Made by a program: the position numbers and the translations under genes
Notes under the pieces: generated by a model
The model's input: only the letters and a program-made list of their open reading frames with translations
The model's database searches: none
Told to the model about the DNA's origin: nothing
Shown: positions 36,806 through 45,244 of the stretch, in pieces
Position numbering within the stretch: position 1 is the first letter of the stretch
Layout of the letters: each line of letters starts with the position of its first letter
Origin: Bacteroidota bacterium
GTDB lineage: Bacteria > Bacteroidota > Bacteroidia > B-17B0 > Aurantibacillaceae
DNA: 64,000 nt
NCBI GenBank assembly: GCA_029237825.1
Contig: JAQZBQ010000001.1
Location: forward strand, 366,508-430,507
Direction of reading: 5' to 3'

Positions 36806-37879
36806 TTGAAAACGGGAAAATTTATACTTCTACTGGTATGCGTTTTAGCGTTCATGAAAGCGCCTGCTGCCATTCATGCTGGTAACATTACGTATAGCTG
36901 GATTGGACCAGGAGCTTACACTTATCAGATAAAATGCACTATTTATTCTACGAATACCCTCACTGATAATTTATGTACACTTAACATGATTACCTTTGGC
37001 AATGGTACCTCTGGCGGATTCCCAAGAATTAATGGTTCCTGTACAGGGCCATGTAGTCCTGCCTGTGAAGGGGTAATTTTACCAGGTGGAACAATAAAAC
37101 AGAATGAGTATGTAGCCACTCATACTTATCCAGGACCAGGAACTTATATAATCTCTGTCGATGTTGCTAACCGAAATGCCGGCATCAATAACATCCCAAA
37201 TTCTGTACAGCAAATAATGCATATGAGCAGCTTGCTGGTAATACCCATGTTCGACACAGGCAAAAACAATTCGCCATTATTTGGTAACCATCCAATCTCC
37301 AGCGGCTGTTTCAATAATGGTTGTTTTACCTATAACCCATCAGCAACAGATATGGATGGAGATAGTTTGTCTTATGAATTAGCAATGTGCAAGGGGTATT
37401 CCGTAACAGCTCCGGGATACAGTTATCCTAACCCAGGCGCAGGCGGCACTTTCAGTATTGATCCGGGAACCGGAACTATAAACTGGTGTAACCCTCAATA
37501 CAATGGCGATGATAACGTTGTGATCCTTATAAAAGAATGGAGAAAAAATGATGATGGCGATTATTACCTGATTGGCTATGTTGAAAGAGATACACAGTTT
37601 ACTATTTCTACCTGTACCGGATTGAAAGAACAGGATGATTTTGAAAAACAAATCACAGTTTCCCCTAACCCTGTGCAGGATTACGCTCTGCTAACATTAC
37701 CAAGTGAAAACCTTTCTATTCTGTTAACCGATGTTTATGGTAAAATAATAGTTTCTGAAAACAATCTTACCTCTTTAAGCTATCGGTTAAATTTAGAAAA
37801 CATAAACCATGGAATTTATTTTCTGAAAATTACCGACCTGAATAATCTATCCGTTATCAAAAAACTTATCAAACACTAA
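36806..37879 (+). CDS. Secreted protein, type A T9SS signal (shorter tandem paralogue)
   Basis: Translation starts at TTG, 1 bp after the previous stop; the resulting signal peptide (MKTGKFILLLVCVLAFMKAPAAIHA) is complete, which supports this start over the internal ATG. The 357-residue product has an N-terminal domain of about 245 residues shared with the next gene: HAGNITYSW, GSCTGPCSPACEGVILPGG, NEYVATHTYPGPGTYIISV, NAGINNIPNSVQQ, DGDSLSYEL, WCNPQYNGDDNVVILIKEWR. It then ends in a type A sorting domain (VSPNPVQDYALLTL, GIYFLKITDLNN, KKLIKH). Paired cysteines suggest disulfides. Function unknown; adhesion or surface structure is a guess. Confidence 0.85.
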   Translation: MKTGKFILLLVCVLAFMKAPAAIHAGNITYSWIGPGAYTYQIKCTIYSTNTLTDNLCTLNMITFGNGTSGGFPRINGSCTGPCSPACEGVILPGGTIKQNEYVATHTYPGPGTYIISVDVANRNAGINNIPNSVQQIMHMSSLLVIPMFDTGKNNSPLFGNHPISSGCFNNGCFTYNPSATDMDGDSLSYELAMCKGYSVTAPGYSYPNPGAGGTFSIDPGTGTINWCNPQYNGDDNVVILIKEWRKNDDGDYYLIGYVERDTQFTISTCTGLKEQDDFEKQITVSPNPVQDYALLTLPSENLSILLTDVYGKIIVSENNLTSLSYRLNLENINHGIYFLKITDLNNLSVIKKLIKH

Positions 37880-37888
37880 CATATTTGT

Positions 37889-40594
37889 ATGCTTTCAAAT
37901 CGTAACTACCTCTTTGCTCTGTTTTGCGTGCTGATGTTCACGCAGGCAAATGCAACCCATAACCGGGCCGGCGAAATTACCTATAAATGGCTGTATGGTT
38001 TAACATACCAGATTAAAGTAACGACTTACACTAATATACAGGGTTCTAATCTGGCCGATCGCTGCGAAGACACGGTTTATTTTGGCGACGGAACCCGCGC
38101 TGTGGTATTACGCAGTAATGGACTTTGCACCGGATCCTGTAGCCCCGCCTGTGAAGGGCAGCCTTTGCCGGGCGGAAGCATCAAATTAAATGAGTATGTA
38201 GTGGTACACACTTATCCTGGACCGGGAAATTACAAGATAAGCATGGAAGACCCGAACCGTAATGCTGGTGTCATCAATATCCCCAATTCGGTACAACAGG
38301 TATTTTACATTGAATCGTATTTAGTAATTCCATTTTTTGGGAGCGGAGTAAATACGTCACCTACCCTCACGTTCCCGCCGATTGACGATGCCTGTGTGTT
38401 TCAGTGCTTTGAACATAACCCAGGTGCTTATGATGTAGACGGTGATAGTATCTCGTACGAGCTTACTACGAGCCGTGGCCATCTTGGAGTTACCTGTCCG
38501 GGCTATAGTTACCCGGCTACGGGCGGAGGCGGAACGTATAACGTGAATCCCGTCACAGGTACATTAACCTGGTGTAGTCCGCAGCTACAGGGAGAATACA
38601 ATCTTGCAATGCTCATTAAAGAGTGGCGGAAAAACGACGACGGAGAATATTTTTTAATAGGTTATATCTTACGTGACCTCCAGGTTGATGTTGGGATGTG
38701 CTCGAATACACAACCGGATATTAAACCATTAACCGATACCTGTATACTGGCCGGAGGAGTAATTACTAAAACCATCAGTGCCACGGACTCCAACTTCGAA
38801 GTGCTTACACTTGAAGCCGACGGCGCCCCGTTTGGTGTGGCGTCACCTGTAGCTACCTTTCCTACCGTTTCCTCCATTACGCCGGTTTCCGGCGTCTTCA
38901 ACTGGCAAACGTCCTGTGCGCACATTCGTAAAGCACCCTATCAGGTAACCGTAAAAGTGAAAGATAACGGTTCACCGATCAAACTGGTGGATTTCGAAAC
39001 GTTTAACATACGTGTTGTTCCTCCTCCACCACTGTCATTAACCGCTGTGCCTTTAGGAACAAGTTTTAAATTAACCTGGCGTAAACCCGCATGCCATCCT
39101 ACAACCGGGAATAAGATTGAACGGTATTGTGTATACCGAAAAGAAAATTGCTCCGCATGGTCGCCCTCAAATTGCGAAGTAGGTGTTCCTCCCTCCTCCG
39201 GATATGTTCGCATTGGCTGCACTACGAATCTTAACGACACAACATTCACCGATTCCAATAACGGCAATGGTCTAATTCACGGTACGAAATACAATTATGT
39301 TGTGGTGGCAGTATATACCGATGGCAGCGAAAGCTATGCTTCCAATCAAACCGATTGTATGTCACTAAAACGTGATGTGCCCATGTTGATTAACGTGGAT
39401 GTAACCGCAACGAACTCAACAACAGGTTCTGTGTTTGTGCGTTGGATTAAACCTTCATTGAAAACTGATGCACTCGATACAAGTGCGGTTCCTGGCCCGT
39501 ACGAATTCAGGCTGGTTCACCATAATGGTTTTACCGGTACATTCTCAACCGTATATTCCGTTACTAAACCGTATTTTCTTGGCTTTAATCAACTGAGTGA
39601 TACCAGTTTTACCCATACCGGCACTGGCGCTTCGCCACTTAACACTGAAACGGTTGCACATACATATAAAATCGAGTTTTATGCAAACGGACAGTTTATT
39701 GGTAACGGACAAAAAGCATCATCCGTTTTTCTTTCTATCGCGCCAAGCGATAACAAACTGACTTTATCCTGGCAACATCAAACACCCTGGACTAACTACA
39801 AATATTATATTTACAGAAAAGCGCCTTCAGAGGTAAGTTTCACATTGCGTGACAGCACGCTGCTTAAAATTTACACAGATGATAGTTTAGTGAATGGCGC
39901 CTTGTATTGTTATAAAGTTCAGTCGCGCGGTGAATATTCCGATACCAACATCATTCGTCCGCTGCTTAACTTCTCGCAGGAAATTTGCGGAAAACCAAAA
40001 GATTCTACACCTCCATGCGCTCCAAAACTTGAAATTGTTTCGGATTGTAAGGTTCCGTCATTGATTTTGCAATGGAATAATCCTAACCATGTTTGCAGCG
40101 ACGATGCAGTGAAATACAACATCTATTTTGCTGAAACAGAAACCGAAGATTTATTCCTCCAGGACTCCATCAAGATCATGAGCGATACCCTGCTCGCTTT
40201 TGACAACCTTACTTCGATTGCGGGTTGCTATGCGATAACCGCTGTAGATTCATTTGGTAACGAAAGCGCGCGAAGCGCCAAAATATGTGTTGATAATTGC
40301 CCGGAATATGAATTACCGAATGTCATTACCATAAACGGTGATGGCATTAATGACTTTTTTAAGCCAATAAAAAACAGGTTCGTAAAAGATATTGATCTAA
40401 AAGTGTATAACCGTTGGGGAAATCTGGTTTTCGAAACAACGGATCCGGCAATTATGTGGGATGGAAAAACCCTGCAAATGAAACAACCAGCTACAGAAGG
40501 CACTTATTTTTACGTCTGTACCGTTAACGAAATTCGGGTGACCGGTATTGTGCCGAGAGATCTGAAAGGCTTTTTACAGATATTTACCAAATAG
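37889..40594 (+). CDS. Secreted protein, gliding-type (type B) T9SS signal (longer tandem paralogue)
   Basis: The 901-residue product begins with a signal peptide (LFALFCVLMFTQANAT) and the same N-terminal domain as its neighbour (HNRAGEITYKWLYGLTYQIK, GSCSPACEGQPLPGG, EYVVVHTYPGPGNYKISM, NAGVINIPNSVQQ, LIKEWRKNDDGEYFLIGYI). Fibronectin III-like modules follow (about 390-780; for example LTWRKPACHPTTGNKIERYC, LSWQHQTPWTNYKYYIYRK, LQWNNPNHVCSDDAVKYNIY). It ends in a CHU_C domain: LPNVITINGDGINDFFKP, YNRWGNLVFETT, MWDGKTL, EGTYFYVC. So the two paralogues share a head but use different T9SS sorting signals. Confidence 0.88.
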   Translation: MLSNRNYLFALFCVLMFTQANATHNRAGEITYKWLYGLTYQIKVTTYTNIQGSNLADRCEDTVYFGDGTRAVVLRSNGLCTGSCSPACEGQPLPGGSIKLNEYVVVHTYPGPGNYKISMEDPNRNAGVINIPNSVQQVFYIESYLVIPFFGSGVNTSPTLTFPPIDDACVFQCFEHNPGAYDVDGDSISYELTTSRGHLGVTCPGYSYPATGGGGTYNVNPVTGTLTWCSPQLQGEYNLAMLIKEWRKNDDGEYFLIGYILRDLQVDVGMCSNTQPDIKPLTDTCILAGGVITKTISATDSNFEVLTLEADGAPFGVASPVATFPTVSSITPVSGVFNWQTSCAHIRKAPYQVTVKVKDNGSPIKLVDFETFNIRVVPPPPLSLTAVPLGTSFKLTWRKPACHPTTGNKIERYCVYRKENCSAWSPSNCEVGVPPSSGYVRIGCTTNLNDTTFTDSNNGNGLIHGTKYNYVVVAVYTDGSESYASNQTDCMSLKRDVPMLINVDVTATNSTTGSVFVRWIKPSLKTDALDTSAVPGPYEFRLVHHNGFTGTFSTVYSVTKPYFLGFNQLSDTSFTHTGTGASPLNTETVAHTYKIEFYANGQFIGNGQKASSVFLSIAPSDNKLTLSWQHQTPWTNYKYYIYRKAPSEVSFTLRDSTLLKIYTDDSLVNGALYCYKVQSRGEYSDTNIIRPLLNFSQEICGKPKDSTPPCAPKLEIVSDCKVPSLILQWNNPNHVCSDDAVKYNIYFAETETEDLFLQDSIKIMSDTLLAFDNLTSIAGCYAITAVDSFGNESARSAKICVDNCPEYELPNVITINGDGINDFFKPIKNRFVKDIDLKVYNRWGNLVFETTDPAIMWDGKTLQMKQPATEGTYFYVCTVNEIRVTGIVPRDLKGFLQIFTK

Positions 40595-40609
40595 GAAACG
40601 GCCAAGTTT

Positions 40610-41569
40610 GTGTTTAAAAGGACCACGTTCATATTCACTGTTTTAGTAGCGTATGTGGTTTTGCAATTTTTATGGTGGGAAATCCTGCTGGTGAAACAGT
40701 CGGATACGATCATCTCACTGAAACAGAATATTGCAGCGCTCACAACGAGTGATGACGAAATTATTTTACGCGACATTGCGGATCTCCAGAAAAAGAAAAC
40801 CACACGTCTGTATATGATTGTGGGAGAAGGAACGGTTTTTCTGCTCATTCTACTTTACGGCGTTTTCCAGGTAAGAAAATCCATGCGTCGGGAAAAAGAA
40901 CTCGCTTCACAGAAAAGTAACTTTATCCTCAGCGTTTCGCACGAATTAAAAACACCAATCGCCGCAACAAAACTTCAACTCCAAACACTTTTAAAACACG
41001 AACTGGAACGCGAAAAACAAAAAGAACTTTTACAAAATGCATTGAATGAAACAAGCCGCTTACATAAACTGGTCGATAATGTGTTAATGGCCAATCAAAT
41101 CGAAAATAACAACCTTACCATTCAGAAAGAAGACCTGAACTTAAGTAAGCTGATTGAGGAAACACTTAGTCGCTATTTTTCAAAACAATTGGAGGAACAC
41201 ATCATCACAACCAAAATCGAACCTAACATACATTATTCCGGAGATAAAGAATTAATTCCCTCCATTGTGATTAACCTGATTGAAAATGCTATTAAATATT
41301 CTTTTGAAACCGTTTGTATCGACGTGGTTTTAAAAACTCAGCAACAAAAACCTTTCCTGGAAATTAAAGATAACGGCTGCGGCATTCCGGATGATGAAAA
41401 AGAAAATATCTTTCATAAATTTTATCGCAGTGGCAGCGAACATACACGCAAAACGAAAGGAACCGGAATAGGGTTGCATATTGTAAAGAACATTTGTGAC
41501 CTGCACGGAATTCACATTAAGGTGCTTGACCATTCTCCGAAGGGCAGTATTTTTCAGTTAAGGTTTTAG
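40610..41569 (+). CDS. Two-TM sensor histidine kinase
   Basis: The 319-residue kinase starts at GTG; the start is fixed by TM1 immediately after (about 6-24, TFIFTVLVAYVVLQFLWW). A short extracytoplasmic helix pair of about 50 residues and TM2 (about 68-87, MIVGEGTVFLLILLYGVF) precede HisKA with SVSHELKTPIAAT (His111) and HATPase_c with NLIENAIKYSFE, DNGCGIP, KGTGIGLHIVK. The sensor region is too small to bind a large ligand. It lies 15 bp after the gliding-type secreted protein on the same strand and has no response regulator beside it. Co-transcription with surface-protein genes would be unusual. Confidence 0.9.
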   Translation: MFKRTTFIFTVLVAYVVLQFLWWEILLVKQSDTIISLKQNIAALTTSDDEIILRDIADLQKKKTTRLYMIVGEGTVFLLILLYGVFQVRKSMRREKELASQKSNFILSVSHELKTPIAATKLQLQTLLKHELEREKQKELLQNALNETSRLHKLVDNVLMANQIENNNLTIQKEDLNLSKLIEETLSRYFSKQLEEHIITTKIEPNIHYSGDKELIPSIVINLIENAIKYSFETVCIDVVLKTQQQKPFLEIKDNGCGIPDDEKENIFHKFYRSGSEHTRKTKGTGIGLHIVKNICDLHGIHIKVLDHSPKGSIFQLRF

Positions 41570-41899
41570 GTTTTTCGGTCGCCTTCGCCTCCCGCCGACC
41601 GGGCAGAGCTACGCTCGGTGCCTTCGTCAAAACTTCGTTTTTACCTCGGCAATGTTGCAAGTCCTCGCCTCTCGTAACTCGTGACTGTTAGCTTCCACCT
41701 CAATCCCTGGCGCAGTTCTTATTTAAAAACAAGATTACCATTCTGTGATTAATTTGCGTGAAGGATTGAAGTGAAAATCCTTTTTGCCTGACACGAGCGG
41801 AGTCGAAGTGCGGCAAAAAGATTGTAACGGAAAGCCTGACCGCATTTTCGCGGGCACGCCCAAAAAAATATGTATTTTTAATCGCTTCAAATTCATTAT
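41570..41899. other. Intergenic region before the iron/haem importer genes
   Basis: This 330-bp gap holds GC-rich, partly palindromic sequence (41578-41600, arms GGTCG/CGACC), then one copy of dispersed repeat family A (41756-41861), then TATTTTTA (41873-41880), a possible -7 box 19 bp before the next gene. No gene is supported. Confidence 0.55.
41756..41861 (+). repeat. Dispersed intergenic repeat family A, copy 1
   Basis: The element starts GCGTGA and ends GGGCACGCCC, with the internal blocks GGATTGAAGTGAAAATCC and GATTGTAACGGAAAGCCTGA. Two hairpins are visible: CTTTTTGCC/GGCAAAAAG (41783 to 41820) and CCGC/GCGG close to the end. Compare copies at 48063, 48162, 51033 and 51200. Confidence 0.75.
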
Positions 41900-43027
41900 A
41901 TGTTCAGGCTACTCTTTATTTCATGGTCATTATTTTTCTTTGCCTGCAACACTAGTGTTGAGAAAAAAAAGCTAAACAACACTTTCTCCACTATTCCTTT
42001 ATCGTATGCCAAACGGTTTGCAATTAAAAAGTTTACCGATTACACGGTGCTGGAGCTTCTTGGAAACAAGAATAATGCTGAAGTAACTGCCAGTTTTGTG
42101 CTTTACAACAAAATTAAACCTGTATACCATAAAGAAGCTTGGTACATTAAAACGCCTGTAAGACGCGTGGCATCCATGAGTTCCATTTATACAACCATGC
42201 TTCAGAAACTGCACTGCGAATACACCATTGTAGCCATTGACAATGTTGATTACTACAACAATCCTGAAATAAGAAAACGGGTAAAAGAAAACCAGGTCCT
42301 TGAACTGAGCAGAGGACCCCGCGTTGAAATCGAAAAAACACTCGCCTTAAATCCTGACCTGTTTTTGACTTTCGGAATGGGAAATCCAAAAACCGACGTT
42401 GATGAAAAACTGTTGCAATCGAACATTCCGATAGCTATCAGCATTGACCACCTGGAGGAAACCCCGTTAGCAAGAGCCGAGTGGATCAAGTTTTTTGCGT
42501 GTTTTTTTAATAAAGAGCGCTTGGGAGATTCTCTGTTTTCTGTCATTGAAAAACGTTATAGGGCCTTGAAAGAAATTGCACAACGCAATACAGTCAAACC
42601 AACTGTACTCACCGAAATTAAATACGGCGATGCCTGGTATGTTCCTTCGGGGAAAAGTTATGTAGCAAACCTGATAAAAGACGCGGGCGGAATTTATTTT
42701 TGGAAAGATGATGAAAAGGTGGGAAGCACCGCACTAACCTTTGAAACGGTTTATGCCAGGGCGAAGGACTGCGATTTCTGGATCAATCAATATAATGTCA
42801 ACACTAAAAAAGAACTTTTAAGTTATGATGAGCGTTATGGCTTATTTAAAGCGTTTCAAAACGGAAACCTTTATAATAATAACCGCATTCAAAATAGTGG
42901 TGGTTATAGCAACTTCTGGGAAACAGGCATTAACCACCCGGATGATGTGTTAGCGGATTTGATTAAAATTTTTGCTCCCGGTTTGATGCCGGAGCATGAA
43001 TTTGTTTACTATAAGAAGATAGAATAG
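41900..43027 (+). CDS. ABC transporter substrate-binding lipoprotein (FecB/BtuF-like)
   Basis: The 375-residue protein has a short lipoprotein signal ending FFAC (Cys16). The body follows the class III periplasmic binding protein plan: an N-terminal lobe with MSSIYTTMLQKLHCEYTIVAIDN, ALNPDLFLTFGMGN and LQSNIPIAISIDHLEETPLARAEWIKFF, a rigid connecting helix, and a C-terminal lobe with WYVPSGKSYVANLIKDAGG. These bind ferric siderophores, haem or cobalamin. With the following permease and ATPase it makes a complete importer; the ligand is not determined from sequence. No TonB-dependent receptor gene is adjacent. Confidence 0.88.
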   Translation: MFRLLFISWSLFFFACNTSVEKKKLNNTFSTIPLSYAKRFAIKKFTDYTVLELLGNKNNAEVTASFVLYNKIKPVYHKEAWYIKTPVRRVASMSSIYTTMLQKLHCEYTIVAIDNVDYYNNPEIRKRVKENQVLELSRGPRVEIEKTLALNPDLFLTFGMGNPKTDVDEKLLQSNIPIAISIDHLEETPLARAEWIKFFACFFNKERLGDSLFSVIEKRYRALKEIAQRNTVKPTVLTEIKYGDAWYVPSGKSYVANLIKDAGGIYFWKDDEKVGSTALTFETVYARAKDCDFWINQYNVNTKKELLSYDERYGLFKAFQNGNLYNNNRIQNSGGYSNFWETGINHPDDVLADLIKIFAPGLMPEHEFVYYKKIE

Positions 43028-43065
43028 GATAGGAACTTTTTATTCTCCATGATGCTTTTTTTTGA

Positions 43066-43124
43066 CGATACTTTTGCGAAAAGTATCCAAAAGCGTTATT
43101 TCTTCTTACTTTTTTTCTTAATAA
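43066..43124 (+). repeat. Dispersed intergenic repeat family B, copy 1
   Basis: A 9-bp hairpin GATACTTTT-GCG-AAAAGTATC (43067-43087) is followed by CAAAAGC and TTACTTTTTTTCTTA. The same order is found at 47734. Lies between the binding-protein and permease genes. Confidence 0.65.
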
Positions 43125-43185
43125 AAAAAGTTAGCGCACGCGGGTTACTTCTATTAGCGGTCTGGGTGAAGTGATAAAGAAATCC

Positions 43186-43284
43186 AAAAATTGCCTATCA
43201 CAATCCCGAAACATCGGGACATAAGCTTTTTGAGCACTTTTTGGCTGCAAAAAGTGCCAGAGAGATTCATCAAAAAAAAAGTAA
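43186..43284 (-). repeat. Dispersed intergenic repeat family B, copy 2 (inverted)
   Basis: On the minus strand it contains the stem GCACTTTTT/AAAAAGTGC around the loop GCAGCC (43234-43257), then CAAAAAGC, a small hairpin CCCGA/TCGGG and TTGTGATAGGCAAT. Loop and TGATAGGCAAT are shared with the copy at 47734, whereas the stem bases differ with pairing retained. Confidence 0.65.
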
Positions 43285-43295
43285 GTAGAAAACAT

Positions 43296-43303
43296 TAAAT
43301 TTG
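43296..43303 (+). promoter_or_regulatory. -7 promoter box at the permease start
   Basis: TAAATTTG is an exact consensus match ending 5 bp before the TTG used as start codon at 43309. An ATG at 43305 opens only a three-codon frame and is out of register. Confidence 0.45.
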
Positions 43304-43308
43304 AATGC

Positions 43309-44307
43309 TTGACTAAAAAACATTTCATAACCATCACTGTTGGCTTACTGCTCTTCGCGCTGGCACTTATTGCCTGCGACCTGTGTTTTGGAAGTGTAAA
43401 TTTATTTTCGCTGGATTCATCCGATCCATTATTCCGGACGATCCTGTACGACATCCGCTTACCCAAAACCCTGACAGCTGTTATAGCAGGGTCAGGCCTT
43501 GCTTTATGCGGCTTACTCATGCAAAGCCTTTTTCGTAATCCCCTAGCTGGCCCTTATGTACTGGGGGTAAGCAGCGGTGCAAGTTTATTTGTTGCCATTG
43601 CAACCATGCTAATCAGCTCGGTAAATATTTCAGGTCATTATTTTATGGGGAAAAGCGTAGTCACCTTATTTTCAATTGGCGGTGCATTTTTTGTGACCCT
43701 TGTTATTTTAATGGTAGCGCGAAAAAACAAAAATAACGTCACACTTTTGCTGGTTGGTTTAATGCTTGGGCAGGTACTGGGTGCGTTGCAGGGTGTTATT
43801 GAATTCATCAGCAGCGCCGATAATTTAAAAACATTTATTTTATGGGGAATGGGCAGCGTTGGCAGCACAACGCGCAACGACATATGGTTCATGCTTCCGG
43901 TTTACCTTTCAGCCATTATTGCTTCGTTCTTTTTAGTGAGATCGCTCAACGCCATTTTACTTAATGATCAGTACGCGCAAAACCTTGGCATTGATGTTGG
44001 CCGTTTGCGCCTGATCATCATCGTGATTAGTGCGGTACTGGTGGGAATCATCACTGCTTATTGCGGACCGATCGCCTTTGTGGGAATTTCTGTTCCGATT
44101 GCCTCCCGTTTGTTTTTTAAAACTTCGCACCATTTGCACCAAATTGTATTTTGCTTATTGCTTGGCGCCTGCGTTGTGCTAATAGCCGACGTCATTTGCC
44201 AGTTAGTGAGCAATCAACTGATGCTTCCCATTAACACGGTAACAACTCTTATTGGCTCGCCGGTAGTCATTTGGCTATTGTTTAAATCCAAACTTAATGC
44301 GGGATGA
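43309..44307 (+). CDS. FecCD-family iron/haem/cobalamin ABC permease
   Basis: The 332-residue protein has about ten TM helices and FecCD landmarks: LYDIRLPKTLTAVIAGSGLA, CGLLMQSLFRNPLAGPYVLG, SSGASLF, the coupling-region ARNLGID-like AQNLGIDVGRLRL, and YCGPIAFVGISVPIASRLFF. Start is TTG; the only nearby ATG is out of frame. A -7 box 5 bp upstream suggests its own leaderless transcript as well as possible read-through from the binding-protein gene 281 bp upstream, which is a wide gap for one operon and is filled with repeat family B. The stop overlaps the ATPase start (ATGA). Confidence 0.92.
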   Translation: MTKKHFITITVGLLLFALALIACDLCFGSVNLFSLDSSDPLFRTILYDIRLPKTLTAVIAGSGLALCGLLMQSLFRNPLAGPYVLGVSSGASLFVAIATMLISSVNISGHYFMGKSVVTLFSIGGAFFVTLVILMVARKNKNNVTLLLVGLMLGQVLGALQGVIEFISSADNLKTFILWGMGSVGSTTRNDIWFMLPVYLSAIIASFFLVRSLNAILLNDQYAQNLGIDVGRLRLIIIVISAVLVGIITAYCGPIAFVGISVPIASRLFFKTSHHLHQIVFCLLLGACVVLIADVICQLVSNQLMLPINTVTTLIGSPVVIWLLFKSKLNAG

Positions 44308-44978
44308 TTGAAGTAAAGCAACTTGAAATAGGTTATAAAAAGGGAAAGCATCCGGTGAGCGTGTTCAGCAACATGAACATGAATTTAAATGCCGGCGACC
44401 TGGTTGGCCTGATGGGCGATAACGGTATTGGTAAATCTACTTTCCTCAAAACCATCACGGGAAACCTGGAACCCTTATCAGGCGACATCATTTTGAATGG
44501 CATCAACCTAAGGCAATACAGTGCACAGCAACTGGCGCAACAACTCTCGGTGGTTGTAACCGAAAAAATTGGCGGTTTCAATTTAACCGTGTGGGATGTA
44601 GTGGCAAGCGGACGTACACCTTATATCAATATTTTTGGGAAACTCAGTGAAGACGATGAAGCGATTGTTATAAAAGCGTTGAAACAATTGAACCTGTTGC
44701 CCTTAAAAGATAAACTGATCGATGAACTCAGCGACGGCCAGCGCCAGAAAGTAATGATCGCCAAATCACTGGCGCAGCAAACCCCGGTAATTGTGTTGGA
44801 TGAACCCACGGCGTTTTTGGATCATACCTCGCGCCACCATTTGTTTAATGTATTGAAACAACTCTGCACCGAACAGGGAAAACTCATCATCGTCTCTTCA
44901 CACGACCTGGAACTGATGAAAAGCTACATCACCCGTTCAGTAACCATGGCAGAGGGAAATCAATTGGAGGTTTTGTAG
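44304..44978 (+). CDS. FepC/BtuD-type ABC importer ATPase
   Basis: The 224-residue ATPase has Walker A GDNGIGKST (38-46), signature LSDGQRQKVMIAKSL, Walker B VIVLDEPTAFLD and switch His in IVSSHDLE. The Q-loop position reads SVVVTEKIGG, without an obvious Gln, whereas the region is otherwise of FecE/BtuD type (VVASGRTPY). At 224 residues it lacks the C-terminal extension of longer FepC proteins. It overlaps the permease gene by 4 bp, so translation is coupled. Confidence 0.92.
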   Translation: MIEVKQLEIGYKKGKHPVSVFSNMNMNLNAGDLVGLMGDNGIGKSTFLKTITGNLEPLSGDIILNGINLRQYSAQQLAQQLSVVVTEKIGGFNLTVWDVVASGRTPYINIFGKLSEDDEAIVIKALKQLNLLPLKDKLIDELSDGQRQKVMIAKSLAQQTPVIVLDEPTAFLDHTSRHHLFNVLKQLCTEQGKLIIVSSHDLELMKSYITRSVTMAEGNQLEVL

Positions 44979-45056
44979 AAAAATATAATTCATTTGAAAA
45001 ATACTATGTGACCTAACAGCAAATGCATATCAGGAAACTAATCCTAATTTTACATT

Positions 45057-45242
45057 ATGATTAATTATTCTGAAGTTTATATTTATTCCGACCAACCGAC
45101 AACTTGCTTAATTTGTGGCGCTAGATCATTTATCATTTCTGATTTATCTCATACAAGAAACAAAACGCAAATACATGAATGCCCTAATTCATATTGCAGA
45201 TATGAATTTATTCTACAATATGTTAAAGACTTCTCTTTTTAG
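45057..45242 (+). CDS. Small zinc-ribbon-like protein
   Basis: The 61-residue product has C-x2-C (CLICG, 17-20) and, 19 residues on, C-x4-C (CPNSYC), a plausible zinc ribbon. I do not recognise the family. TAATTTTA, close to the -7 consensus, ends 4 bp before the ATG, which would give a leaderless message like several other genes here. It converges on the HNH gene with 2 bp between the stops. The base composition is more AT-rich than in the flanking core genes, as in the HNH gene. Confidence 0.5.
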   Translation: MINYSEVYIYSDQPTTCLICGARSFIISDLSHTRNKTQIHECPNSYCRYEFILQYVKDFSF

Positions 45243-45244
45243 TG

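Noticed and set aside
43305..43316. ATG start for the FecCD permease
   Set aside because: The ATG is out of frame and meets a stop after three codons; the TTG at 43309 fits the family N-terminus.
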